A stretch of 64,000 nt of DNA from SIG565 sp964607025 (GTDB lineage Bacteria; Bacillota; Clostridia; Oscillospirales; Acutalibacteraceae), in NCBI GenBank assembly GCA_964607025.1, contig CAZSIL010000002.1:1-64000 (forward strand), given 5' to 3'. The position numbers were made by a program, and so were the translations under genes. The notes beneath the pieces were generated by a model. It searched no databases. It was not told the origin of the DNA and worked only from the letters and a program-made list of their open reading frames with translations. How positions within the stretch are numbered: the first letter of the stretch is position 1; each line of letters starts with the position of its first letter. Positions 42,851 to 50,916 of the stretch are shown here, piece by piece.

Positions 42851-43159
42851 TTAACCTTCCAACATAGCCAAAATTTGCGGTAGGGGTCTGGCTCCCGATG
42901 CCTGATTAATTATTCTACCGTTTTCCAAAACAACAAGCGTAGGTATGCTCGATACTGAGAACGCGGCAGCCAACTCGGGCTGCTCATCAACGTTTATTTT
43001 GCATACAAGGTATTCGTCGTAATCCTCGGCGATTTTATCAACCAAAGGCGATACCATACGGCAGGGGCCGCACCAATCGGCATAGAAATCAATCAAAACT
43101 CGTTTATTACTGGATTTAACCTCTTCAAAATTTTCTTTTGTAACCTTTAATACTGACAT
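42851..43159 (-). CDS. trxA: Thioredoxin
   Basis: 102-residue thioredoxin with the classical W-C-G-P-C active site (YADWCGPCRM) and cis-Pro loop (SSIPTLVV). The ATG at 43159 is chosen because GAAAGGA lies 8 bp upstream; an ATG at 43168 overlaps that site. A TATAAT (plus 43179-43184) 20 bp upstream suggests a promoter with a poor -35. First gene of trxA-trxB-ZIP-pepD. Confidence 0.95.
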   Translation of the reverse strand: MSVLKVTKENFEEVKSSNKRVLIDFYADWCGPCRMVSPLVDKIAEDYDEYLVCKINVDEQPELAAAFSVSSIPTLVVLENGRIINQASGARPLPQILAMLEG

Positions 43160-43205
43160 AAAATTCATCCTTTCTTTTATTATAGATTAACACTTTTTAT
43201 GTTAT

Positions 43206-44054
43206 TTAAACGGTAATCTCTTCTTTTTCGGGTTGTTTTTCTATAGATATAATTTTTTTCTTTTTAAAAAGCTTCGCAATAAGCATTGAGAACAGTAGCA
43301 TTATATAAGCCGCTAGTGAAAACGCGACTATATAAATTATTAAGCACAAGGGGAAGGGCACTACCGCTTGTACAAGCGAATAAACAGGTAAGGACGGTTC
43401 ACAATGGGGGCTTATAAAGAACATATTAAATGTTTCGTTTTCGAGAAGTCCCGAAAAGTAAGCAATTTCGTTCATAATAGCCGCAGCACCAACAAGACAG
43501 GCAAAAACGGGAACGGCTTTAAGGATGGTTTTGTGTTCGCGCTTTACATATCCCGTGCCGAGCAAGAAGATGCCTATTGTTATCATAGAGCCGTGACAGA
43601 TGGACGTCTGAATATTAATACCAATTGTGCCGATATAAATATCTACAGGGTAGAACATAACACAAAGACCTGCGAACAAGGCAAAGGTTGCGAGATAAGC
43701 ACACAGCGAATCGTGCAGTTTGGTCTTTTTCGTTAGTCCTGCCAGTAGACCTATATACATAGGTGTTGAGCAAAACTGAAAGGGAAAGGCATACCATTGA
43801 TAGTCGTAAGTTATACCGTCGGTATAAGAAAAACTATAATTGATTTGCTTATAAATTTCCAGAACTATAACAACTATTGATACTGTAAGTAATAGTTTGC
43901 GCACAAAGGCAGCATCGGGATTTGGCTTTAATTTACATAAAACAATTCCTGCGATAATAGAAACGATAAAAAAAGAAAGATGGAAGATGCCGTACATTTC
44001 GGGTTTTACCATATCGGCATCGAGAAACTCCAAAACTTTTGCTAAAAAATCCAT
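43206..44054 (-). CDS. YwaF-like integral membrane protein
   Basis: 282 residues, seven or eight hydrophobic helices, C-terminal Lys/Glu-rich tail. FQFCSTPMYIGLLAGLTKK and the YQWYAFPFQFC region are typical of the YwaF/TIGR02206 family, whose function is unknown. The ATG at 44054 is preceded by GGGGGG at 6 bp; an in-frame start at 44126 lies upstream of the promoter and is rejected. Confidence 0.82.
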   Translation of the reverse strand: MDFLAKVLEFLDADMVKPEMYGIFHLSFFIVSIIAGIVLCKLKPNPDAAFVRKLLLTVSIVVIVLEIYKQINYSFSYTDGITYDYQWYAFPFQFCSTPMYIGLLAGLTKKTKLHDSLCAYLATFALFAGLCVMFYPVDIYIGTIGINIQTSICHGSMITIGIFLLGTGYVKREHKTILKAVPVFACLVGAAAIMNEIAYFSGLLENETFNMFFISPHCEPSLPVYSLVQAVVPFPLCLIIYIVAFSLAAYIMLLFSMLIAKLFKKKKIISIEKQPEKEEITV

Positions 44055-44073
44055 AAAAATCCCCCCTACAAAC

Positions 44074-44102
44074 AGTATAAAACAATAGTAAACTTTTTTC
44101 AA
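44074..44102 (-). promoter_or_regulatory. Sigma-A promoter of YwaF-like gene
   Basis: Minus-strand TTGAAA, 17-bp spacer, TATACT (plus 44074-44079). Confidence 0.78.
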
Positions 44103-44125
44103 CGGCAATTTATTTACAAACCACA

Positions 44126-44641
44126 CTACCTTCCTTTATATTCCTGCTTGATTATTTCGGACATTTCTTCGGGGGTTTCGGCGCAACCGCCATCAAGCCA
44201 CATTTTTATAATTGCATTAAGTCCGCTTCTAAAAAATTCAATATGGTATTTTATGTGGTGTCCGCCAAAATCCTTTTCGGCACGAGAGGTGTCATATATC
44301 ATTACCTTGTGTTTTTCATCGTAACCGAGTTTAAAATAGGTTTTATAAAAAAGTTGGTTTTCTTTTATGTGCCTAAACATTTTTAAAGCGCCGTTTTTTT
44401 CGCGCTCCGAAACATTTTCAAAATTAGCGGAAAAATCCCGCTCTAACTTTTCACGCAATTTATCAGCAAGGTCATAAATATCTAAAAAGTTAGCATAAAA
44501 CGTACTGCGGTTGAGATTTGTGATTTTGCATATATCAGAAACACTGATGCCTTTAAGTTCGTTTTCTTGCAATAACTGTACAAATGCCTTTTCTATTTTT
44601 TCAACCGATTCCCTGCGCCGCTTGTTGTTTGGCGTATTCAT
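44126..44641 (-). CDS. TetR/AcrR family transcriptional regulator
   Basis: 171 residues. The N-terminal helix-turn-helix (about 10-55: EKAFVQLLQENELKGISVSDICKITNLNRSTFYANF) is classical TetR; the C-terminal ligand domain resembles the DhaS/YxbF-like TetR_C_33 type with a conserved hydrophobic core (KYHIEFFRSGLNAIIKMWLDGG). It is divergent from the membrane-protein gene at 44762, and a palindrome in the shared intergenic region is a good operator candidate, so it probably represses its neighbour. Ligand unknown. Confidence 0.9.
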   Translation of the reverse strand: MNTPNNKRRRESVEKIEKAFVQLLQENELKGISVSDICKITNLNRSTFYANFLDIYDLADKLREKLERDFSANFENVSEREKNGALKMFRHIKENQLFYKTYFKLGYDEKHKVMIYDTSRAEKDFGGHHIKYHIEFFRSGLNAIIKMWLDGGCAETPEEMSEIIKQEYKGR

Positions 44642-44726
44642 AAAATTCCCCCTTTATTCCAACATTTGTTGCGAAATTGATGATTGTTTTCTTGCGACTT
44701 CGATATTATACTATAATTGCATTAAA

Positions 44727-44743
44727 AAAACAACTGTTGTTTT
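44727..44743 (+). promoter_or_regulatory. Candidate TetR operator
   Basis: Perfect palindrome AAAACAAC-T-GTTGTTTT placed between a TATAAT (44712-44717) and the ribosome site of the 44762 gene. No good -35 is seen for that -10. Confidence 0.6.
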
Positions 44744-44761
44744 ATTGAAAGGAGCATTTTT

Positions 44762-45130
44762 ATGAAAAAAAGTAGTTTTATAGCATTGGTTTTAGGTACT
44801 GTAAGCGGTGTTTTGTTTTCGCTCGGTATGTGTATGGCGCTGCTGCCCGAATGGAATGCATTTTTAGAGGGCGTGATTTTCGGTGCGTCAGGATTGGTAC
44901 TTGGCATTATCACATTGCTTATATGGTGCCGTATGGAAAACAAGAAATTGCCTAAAATGAACGCAAAAACATTTTGGAAGGTAGCATTTGCCGTTTTAGG
45001 CGTTCTGGTTTTGGGTTTTGGTATGTGCTTGTGTCTTGTGTGGGGAAAAATAGTTTTCGGAACCCTCGTGGGACTTTTAGGCATCGTAATGCTTATATCC
45101 CTTATACCGATAATTAAAGGCATTAAATGA
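44762..45130 (+). CDS. Small four-helix membrane protein
   Basis: 122 residues, four hydrophobic helices (about 6-28, 35-57, 74-96, 98-118) with a short basic loop between the second and third. No family recognised. GGAG lies 8 bp before the ATG. Divergent from the TetR gene with a palindromic operator in front, so likely the regulated target; small-molecule export or stress sensing are guesses only. Confidence 0.75.
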   Translation: MKKSSFIALVLGTVSGVLFSLGMCMALLPEWNAFLEGVIFGASGLVLGIITLLIWCRMENKKLPKMNAKTFWKVAFAVLGVLVLGFGMCLCLVWGKIVFGTLVGLLGIVMLISLIPIIKGIK

Positions 45131-45137
45131 AATAGTT

Positions 45138-45608
45138 GTGATAACTATGGCGCTGTATGCGTTTACAAAAATCACACTGTCGATAATAAATCTCATAAAA
45201 TCAAGGAATAACAACAGCGCTGTTATTAAAACACTGCGCAACATTTCTTTTGCTGATGCGTTGGCTTCTATTTATTCCTTACAGCGCACGATGGTAGCGT
45301 CATTTCCGGGGTTAAATGAAGGGGAAATTAAAATATTTAATATCTTAACGGGCAGTGCCGTTTGCTTATCGGTGTTGTTACTCGGTATAAACCTTATAGG
45401 AGGGAGGAAAACACAGTTGGCTAAATCAAAAATAGTGAAGGCAAGTGAAAAAATTGCCGAAACAGTTGTAGACGGATACAAAAAAATAGAAAAAGGTGTA
45501 GTGGACGGCTACACAAAAATTGAAGATAAATTCGTAGATGCTTATTTAACAAAGGACGGTGAAACCGCCCAAGAGGCAAAAGCGAGATTGAAAAAAGAGA
45601 ATAAATAA
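45138..45608 (+). CDS. Membrane protein, probably N-terminally truncated, with YKKIE repeat tail
   Basis: 156 residues from a GTG (or 153 from the ATG at 45147). It begins abruptly in what looks like the middle of a larger membrane protein (ALYAFTKITLSIINLIKSR ... ADALASIYSLQRTMVASF), has a helix at about 70-88, and ends in an amphipathic tail with three related units (VVDGYKKIEK, VVDGYTKIED, FVDAYLTKDG) then EAKARLKKENK. That tail motif recurs in many small clostridial proteins. No ribosome site precedes either start. It follows the 44762 gene by 7 bp. Confidence 0.6.
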   Translation: MITMALYAFTKITLSIINLIKSRNNNSAVIKTLRNISFADALASIYSLQRTMVASFPGLNEGEIKIFNILTGSAVCLSVLLLGINLIGGRKTQLAKSKIVKASEKIAETVVDGYKKIEKGVVDGYTKIEDKFVDAYLTKDGETAQEAKARLKKENK

Positions 45609-45660
45609 ATAGAAACCGTGTATATGCAATTTTTTTGCAATACACGGTTTCTATATTTTA
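45607..45660. terminator. Bidirectional terminator
   Basis: 14-bp stem TAGAAACCGTGTAT / ATACACGGTTTCTA extended by an inner TGCAA / TTGCA arm with one bulge; T-rich on both exits. Confidence 0.85.
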
Positions 45661-45677
45661 TCTTTTGTGCAACTGAA

Positions 45678-47696
45678 TCAGGTGCCACTGAACAACTCTT
45701 TCAAATCAAGGTCTGCCATAAAGGGTATTGCGTAAGACATTGTCAGGTGGAATAGGGAAGTGTTCCACTTGGTTTCCTTGCCCCATCCTTCAAACGTGGT
45801 GGTACCGTCTTCACGGATGGTGCGAAGCCAAGCACCGTCATCAAGCAGACTCTTCTTTATAAGTTCGTAGCGGTCATTTTTCACAAAGCCCATCAAAACG
45901 GGAAATGTGCAGAAAAGCGAGAGCGAACTTATCTTGTTTTTTTCGAATTCTTCTAAGAATTTTTCCTTAAATTCGCTATCATTACAAAGACCGAAAGCAT
46001 AAACAAAACTATTGCCTACAAGACTTATGTGATCGGTATTTTCACCGTCCCTGAATAATTTTTTCTCGGGTACATAGAAGGTGGTAAGATAAGCTGAAAG
46101 CAGCGGTGCTTCATCGCGGTATTTCGGAAGGCCTAAAATATCGGCAATGTTATTTGCTGTTCGCACCGCCGCAATGTAGTAAGAATTTATGGAAATATGA
46201 GCGGGTTTGCAAATCTGCCCTTCGCGGATATCTACATCATAATCATGCCTGAAATTTCTCGGCCACTCTACAACACACCACTTGTCAAGATTTCTTAAAA
46301 GGGAATCGGTTTCGTAATTGCGGCGATAGGCATCAAGCAAAGCTTTGACCTTTTCATAATTTTGCAAAAGATACTCTCTGTCGTTTGTGTAATTATAGTG
46401 CCACAAAACAAGGAAGACCAGAATCATTGGGAATTCCGCAATCTCTTGCATAAAGGAGCAGTACATACAGGTCATAAGGGTGTCGGTTATAAAGGTTGTG
46501 GAAAAAGCGGCGTCTATGAGTTTGCGCACCATAGAATCATCGCCTGTCAGAATCATATTGGTAAGCGCGGTATAGCAGCCGTCTCCAAGATAAAATCCCT
46601 TTTCTCGCTCCATACAGTCTTGGATAACTTCCTGTACGCCGTATTTTTGTGAATTAACGCAAAGATTCCAGATTTTTTTAATATCTTCGTTTTCAAAAAA
46701 TTCGGGTTTAAGCGCTGCCTTTAATGTGAAGGGATAATGGCGGATAAGGAAATAAGCTTCCGTTATTTCGGTGCCTTCTGGAAATACAAGTTCGGCATAG
46801 CGGAAAGATTTGTAATCGAACCAGTCAAGCACACTTTCACCTTCGGCTAAAATCCAATCTTCTTCATAGGTACAGTTTGCCCTCATTTCATAACGTAAAG
46901 TTCCGTCATCATTTAACTCTTGCGCACATCTTATGGTGACAACATCTCCCTTTTCACCTTTTGCTTTGACACAAAGATACCCAACGTAAGTAGAGCCGAA
47001 ATCATAAGAGATACGGTTGCCGTTAATTTCGGTTTTAACGGGTAAAACCTTTTCAAATTCCAACATTTTGCCGGTTTGCTCCACCAACGAATAATCGGGA
47101 TTTATACGCAGTTTAGAGTTTTTCCAATATTTGTCATCAAAGTTAAAATCGGAAAAACCCACTTCTGCCGCATTGGAATCGTATGTTTCGAGAAACTGTG
47201 TGTCGTAACCGCAGATGCCCGTTTCGGTATAAGCTGAGTGCGGCATGGTTTTAAAACTCTCATCACTTTTAACTATGGTTTCACCATCAACAACTAAATC
47301 GAGAATCAAGCCGTGGCGGTTGTCGCCACTTTGCCATACGCGGTTAATAAGGCCATGATAAATTGTGTGAACCGCAATCAGATTTTCGCCCTTTTTAAGA
47401 AATGGGGCGACGTCAATAACGTTATAATTGTAGTCAAAATGATAACACGGCGAAGGACCCTGTGCTACAAACTGTCCGTTTATGTAAAGTTTGTAGTAAT
47501 CATCAGCCGTAATATAAATTTTTGCATCCGCACTTTCCATATCACAGCAGAATTTTTTTCGGAACAAAATATGGCGGTTTCTGTGTTTTTCACAAGGCAG
47601 GTCTACTTCTTCGAGCTCTCTGTGAAAAACGTTTCTCGGCTCTAACGCACAAAATTCATCATCGGTTATCCATTTTCCTTTAAATATATGATCCAT
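45678..47696 (-). CDS. GH78-like alpha-L-rhamnosidase
   Basis: Intracellular glycoside hydrolase of 672 residues without a signal peptide. The N-terminal third is beta-sandwich (YITADDYYKLYINGQFVAQGPSP is typical of the rhamnosidase N domain), then a middle beta domain (RISYDFGSTYVGYLCVKAKG) and an alpha/alpha barrel from about 340. The family motif DCPxREKxGWxGD appears as D-C-M-E-R-E-K-G-F-Y-L-G-D with substitutions at Pro and Trp, so substrate or linkage may differ from standard rhamnosidases. Third gene of a minus-strand cassette with an SGNH esterase and a serine hydrolase. No transporter is linked. Confidence 0.85.
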   Translation of the reverse strand: MDHIFKGKWITDDEFCALEPRNVFHRELEEVDLPCEKHRNRHILFRKKFCCDMESADAKIYITADDYYKLYINGQFVAQGPSPCYHFDYNYNVIDVAPFLKKGENLIAVHTIYHGLINRVWQSGDNRHGLILDLVVDGETIVKSDESFKTMPHSAYTETGICGYDTQFLETYDSNAAEVGFSDFNFDDKYWKNSKLRINPDYSLVEQTGKMLEFEKVLPVKTEINGNRISYDFGSTYVGYLCVKAKGEKGDVVTIRCAQELNDDGTLRYEMRANCTYEEDWILAEGESVLDWFDYKSFRYAELVFPEGTEITEAYFLIRHYPFTLKAALKPEFFENEDIKKIWNLCVNSQKYGVQEVIQDCMEREKGFYLGDGCYTALTNMILTGDDSMVRKLIDAAFSTTFITDTLMTCMYCSFMQEIAEFPMILVFLVLWHYNYTNDREYLLQNYEKVKALLDAYRRNYETDSLLRNLDKWCVVEWPRNFRHDYDVDIREGQICKPAHISINSYYIAAVRTANNIADILGLPKYRDEAPLLSAYLTTFYVPEKKLFRDGENTDHISLVGNSFVYAFGLCNDSEFKEKFLEEFEKNKISSLSLFCTFPVLMGFVKNDRYELIKKSLLDDGAWLRTIREDGTTTFEGWGKETKWNTSLFHLTMSYAIPFMADLDLKELFSGT

Positions 47697-47732
47697 ATTA
47701 TCAGACTCGCTTTCATACAGTTTCCTAGTATT

Positions 47733-48350
47733 TTAGAAGCCCACAGGGGTATCGGTATGCAGCTCTTCATTGTAAGTTATTTCTTCGGTTATATTAAGTT
47801 CGCGGAGAATACAGGAGATAACTGCATTTGATAGGGCTTCGGTACCCATAGGAGTATAATAATGAACATCGTCAGACAATGCTTCATCAGGCAGTTTTTC
47901 AGAAACGGCATATAAATCGTTTACTAAAAAACCGTGTTTTTTTACAATCTCAATAGCCGCCGCGTTGTATTTTCTGATGTCTTCATTACGGCGGTAAGAA
48001 AGCCCTTCGGTTACGCGGGTGGATGTCGCAAAAATAACCTTGGCATCGGGAAACAGCTTTTTGATACGTACACAAATACGGTCGATATAATAAGCATATA
48101 CGTCAATAGGTGTGTGTGTGTCCTCTTCATATTGCCGTAATGTGTCCCAATGTCCTGCGTTCCAATGAATAATGTCGTATTTGCCGTCTTTCGCTAAATA
48201 TTGGTATTCATTTAAATAACGCAAAACATATGACGCAAAGCGGCAGTTTTCATCGGGAAAATAAACTTCCACCTTTCCTTCCAATGATTTTTGCACAGTT
48301 TTATCGTATCCAACGCGAATGGAATCTCCAATTAATAGAACCTTTTTCAT
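47733..48350 (-). CDS. SGNH/GDSL hydrolase
   Basis: 205-residue esterase-fold protein. Block I L-I-G-D-S-I with Ser10, an Asn in IHWNAGHWD (block III region), and the catalytic Asp/His in SDDVHYYTPMG near the C terminus. No signal peptide, so cytoplasmic. Given the neighbouring rhamnosidase it may remove acyl groups from a rhamnose-containing glycan, which is inference. 36 bp separate it from the upstream serine-hydrolase stop; AGGAG before the ATG. Confidence 0.88.
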   Translation of the reverse strand: MKKVLLIGDSIRVGYDKTVQKSLEGKVEVYFPDENCRFASYVLRYLNEYQYLAKDGKYDIIHWNAGHWDTLRQYEEDTHTPIDVYAYYIDRICVRIKKLFPDAKVIFATSTRVTEGLSYRRNEDIRKYNAAAIEIVKKHGFLVNDLYAVSEKLPDEALSDDVHYYTPMGTEALSNAVISCILRELNITEEITYNEELHTDTPVGF

Positions 48351-48385
48351 AAAATGATATCTCCTCTTATTTTTCGTTATAAAAA

Positions 48386-49423
48386 TTATTTAGCATATCC
48401 TTTATCCATCTCGAAAGGAGTGTAGTCCTTTGATGGCTCTCCATAAAAGGCGGAATAAATCATCTCGGCGATTTCCAGTCTTGCATTTCCAAAGCCGCTG
48501 TTAGACAGGAAAATAATATCAAAATCATCCTCGGGCAACTGTATGTGTAAGGTGCGGAAGCCCTCGTGTCCGCCATTATGTGTAATGCGTCGTTTTCCGT
48601 GCCAATTTTCTATGTAACAGCCCATTCCGTAACCATCTGGAAGATAAGGCGTTAAAATGGCTTCCCAGGTTTCCTTTGATAACAAGAGTTGATTTTTAAT
48701 TGCTTTGTTAAGACAATAAATATCATCTACGGTAGCCACGATATCACCGGCACCAAGTAGCCAATTATGGCTTTTGTCCTTTTCGCAAAGCTTACCGTTT
48801 AACAACTCGTAACCTTTTACGCGATTGGGAATAAAAAGTGTTTCGTTATCTACTACTGCGTGTTTCATTCCAAGCGGAACAAACACTTCTTTTTCCATAT
48901 ACTGCGGATAATTTTCGCCCGAAACGTTTTCTATAATTAAGGCACATAAAATGAAATTTATATTTTCATATATCGTATTTGTTCCCGGTGCAAAGTACAA
49001 GGGATATTTTGTTAATAATTTCAAGTGTTCTCTTGTGTATTTTGCATATCCCGGTGCGTGTTTTTTGGCAAAATCCTTGTTTTGCTCAAAATCGGGCAGA
49101 CCGCTTGTGTGATGGAGTAGATGGCGGACTGTTACTCTATCATCAAGCCCTTGTGCTTCAGGAATGTATCTTGAAGGGTGGCTATCCAGGTCAACAAGCC
49201 CTTTTTCCATTAATTTTAATAATCCGATAGCACAAAAAGGTTTTGATAAGGAATACAAGGTAAACATAGAATTACTTGTGAAGGGAAGTTGATTTTCTAT
49301 ATCGGCAAAACCGATATTTTGTTCGAATTTAATCTCTCCGCCAACAGTCACGCGAATGCATCCGGAAATATGATTGGTATCGCAATATTTTTCAATTTGT
49401 TCTTGTAGTTTTTTGTAATACAA
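48386..49423 (-). CDS. Serine hydrolase of the beta-lactamase (class C-like) family
   Basis: 345 residues, S12/beta-lactamase fold. Motifs: S-L-S-K (YSLSKPFCAIGLL) for SxxK, Y-E-N (TIYENINFIL) for YxN, and HNGGHEGF for the third box. No signal peptide, so an intracellular esterase or peptidase rather than a beta-lactamase. The start is a TTG at 49423 with GGAGGG exactly 7 bp upstream. First gene of the cassette, 60-70 bp from its promoter. Confidence 0.88.
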   Translation of the reverse strand: MYYKKLQEQIEKYCDTNHISGCIRVTVGGEIKFEQNIGFADIENQLPFTSNSMFTLYSLSKPFCAIGLLKLMEKGLVDLDSHPSRYIPEAQGLDDRVTVRHLLHHTSGLPDFEQNKDFAKKHAPGYAKYTREHLKLLTKYPLYFAPGTNTIYENINFILCALIIENVSGENYPQYMEKEVFVPLGMKHAVVDNETLFIPNRVKGYELLNGKLCEKDKSHNWLLGAGDIVATVDDIYCLNKAIKNQLLLSKETWEAILTPYLPDGYGMGCYIENWHGKRRITHNGGHEGFRTLHIQLPEDDFDIIFLSNSGFGNARLEIAEMIYSAFYGEPSKDYTPFEMDKGYAK

Positions 49424-49464
49424 TTAAACACCCTCCATTGAAAGAAGTATATATTAATAAAATA

Positions 49465-49494
49465 ATAATACGATAAGAAACGTTTATTTGTCAA
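49465..49494 (-). promoter_or_regulatory. Promoter of hydrolase cassette
   Basis: Minus-strand TTGACA (plus 49489-49494), 18-bp spacer, TATTAT (plus 49465-49470). Confidence 0.72.
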
Positions 49495-49515
49495 CAAAAT
49501 ATCAAAATAAGATGC

Positions 49516-49559
49516 GAAGCGCACATTTTTCATTCTTCATGCACCGTAAGGTGCGCTTC
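49516..49559. repeat. Palindromic intergenic repeat
   Basis: GAAGCGCAC (49516-49524) pairs with GTGCGCTTC (49551-49559); an inner hairpin GCACC-GTAA-GGTGC (49541-49554) competes for the same bases. No gene is in 49495-49636; the rest holds a terminator. Confidence 0.55.
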
Positions 49560-49573
49560 ATTGCAACCAAAAC

Positions 49574-49610
49574 GAAAACAGCCACCGTAAAGGTGACTGT
49601 TTCCTTTTTT
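49574..49610 (-). terminator. Probable terminator of 49637 gene
   Basis: Imperfect 11-bp stem AAACAGCCACC / GGTGACTGTTT (one mismatch) flanked by A-rich and T-rich stretches; usable in both directions. Confidence 0.7.
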
Positions 49611-49636
49611 GGCACGTCGCACCGAAATGGATGACA

Positions 49637-50458
49637 TTATTTTAAGTTTAAGAGGTATTGTTCTGCCATTTTTGAAAAAACTGTTTTTCCACAATTTTCT
49701 TTTACTGACATAAAACGATAGATAGCTTCCTCGTTATCCGCCATAATATATGCTGCAACACCTTTTAAGTAATGAATATATCCTTGGGTTGCTTTTGAGT
49801 TATTCCAAACTTCGATGTCACGGAAAACGCCGATTTTTTCTTTATCCTTGTCTGCTATAGCAATCAACAAATTCATGGTTTTCAGAATTTTCTCATACAC
49901 GTCTTTTGCTTTTTGATTAATTTTTTTCATATTATACAAGGAAGTTTCATACTGCTTAACGGTCAACTTCAAAGAATCAAAGTCGCCCAAGAAAAATTCG
50001 CAACGCGCTTTATTAAAAAGGCCTATAATTATCATTGAGGGTTTGTTGCTGGCAATCATTTTGTTTGCATAAGTAAGCGCCGCTTCAAAGTTTCCCATAT
50101 AGATAAAATCAACCGCAAAAATATAGTCTTTATTCTTTTGCTTATTAAGAACAGCGTTGAGTGTTATGTGTTTTTCGGGATTACACTCTATATCCATTGA
50201 TGTCGTCAAAGGCGTTGAAACAACTGCATATGCAATGAGTTCGCAAAAGAAAATCAATAATAAGAGCAAAACCGTGATAACTGGGTTTATACCCTTGTAA
50301 TCAATGACAGTTTTATCTAGGAAACCTATGTATATAGGAGAACACGCTGTAATTGTTATCAATACAGCAATAATTGTTAATACAATTACAACTTTTCTTT
50401 TGCGTTGAATTTTTTTAATTAAATCATTATATTCGTTTGATTTGATAATTCGATTCAT
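49637..50458 (-). CDS. Membrane protein with C-terminal helical (TPR-like) domain
   Basis: 273 residues. Two membrane helices (about 22-43 and 60-82) separated by a short outside loop; the rest is cytoplasmic and alpha-helical with spaced repeats (DYIFAVDFIYMGNFEAALTYANKMI ... GYIHYLKGVAAYIMADNEEAIYRFMSV) that look like degenerate tetratricopeptide repeats. No catalytic motif. AAAGGAG lies 8 bp before the ATG. Single gene. Function unknown; protein-protein contact at the membrane is likely from the TPR-like part. Confidence 0.75.
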   Translation of the reverse strand: MNRIIKSNEYNDLIKKIQRKRKVVIVLTIIAVLITITACSPIYIGFLDKTVIDYKGINPVITVLLLLLIFFCELIAYAVVSTPLTTSMDIECNPEKHITLNAVLNKQKNKDYIFAVDFIYMGNFEAALTYANKMIASNKPSMIIIGLFNKARCEFFLGDFDSLKLTVKQYETSLYNMKKINQKAKDVYEKILKTMNLLIAIADKDKEKIGVFRDIEVWNNSKATQGYIHYLKGVAAYIMADNEEAIYRFMSVKENCGKTVFSKMAEQYLLNLK

Positions 50459-50607
50459 GTTGTACTCCTTTTGTTCTATGAAAAGTTTTTCAAAAGTTCA
50501 GATTTATATTTCAGCGTTTTGTTTAGCGGTGTTGATGGAAAAAATCAAATGACTTTTCTTCATAGTTCTCAGCTTATAAAGCTATTATACTTGATAAAAG
50601 TAAAAAA

Positions 50608-50720
50608 TGCAAGGCGAAGCCTTGCAAAGTACTTCACTATTCACTATTACTTATTACTTCCCAAAATCCTCCAAACAAAAGCGTAGAGAATAGTGAAAAG
50701 TGAAGAGTGAAAAGTGAAAA
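50608..50720. repeat. Intergenic hairpin and degenerate GTGAAAA repeats
   Basis: Hairpin TGCAAGGC-GAA-GCCTTGCA (50608-50626), then opposed degenerate runs: TTCACTATTCACTATTACTT on one side and repeated GTGAAAAGTGAAGAGTGAAA-like units (50690-50720) on the other, able to pair. The 50459-50756 gap has no gene. Confidence 0.5.
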
Positions 50721-50723
50721 AGT

Positions 50724-50756
50724 AAAACCTTCCCGAACTTCGTCCGAGAAGGTTTT
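50724..50756 (-). terminator. Terminator of initiator tRNA gene
   Basis: 9-bp stem AAAACCTTC / GAAGGTTTT with a large partly paired loop, directly downstream of the tRNA on the minus strand. Confidence 0.7.
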
Positions 50757-50833
<77 letters not shown>

Positions 50834-50863
50834 ATATTTAGGCACTTATCTTAGTGCCCAATT

Positions 50864-50892
50864 ATTATACAATATATATTATGATTTTGCAA
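50864..50892 (-). promoter_or_regulatory. Promoter of initiator tRNA gene
   Basis: Minus-strand TTGCAA, 17-bp spacer, TATAAT (plus 50864-50869). A hairpin GGCACT / AGTGCC (50841-50858) sits in the short 5' leader and may help processing or end the znuB transcript. Confidence 0.78.
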
Positions 50893-50916
50893 GTGTTTTT
50901 TATGTTATTTTTAAAA

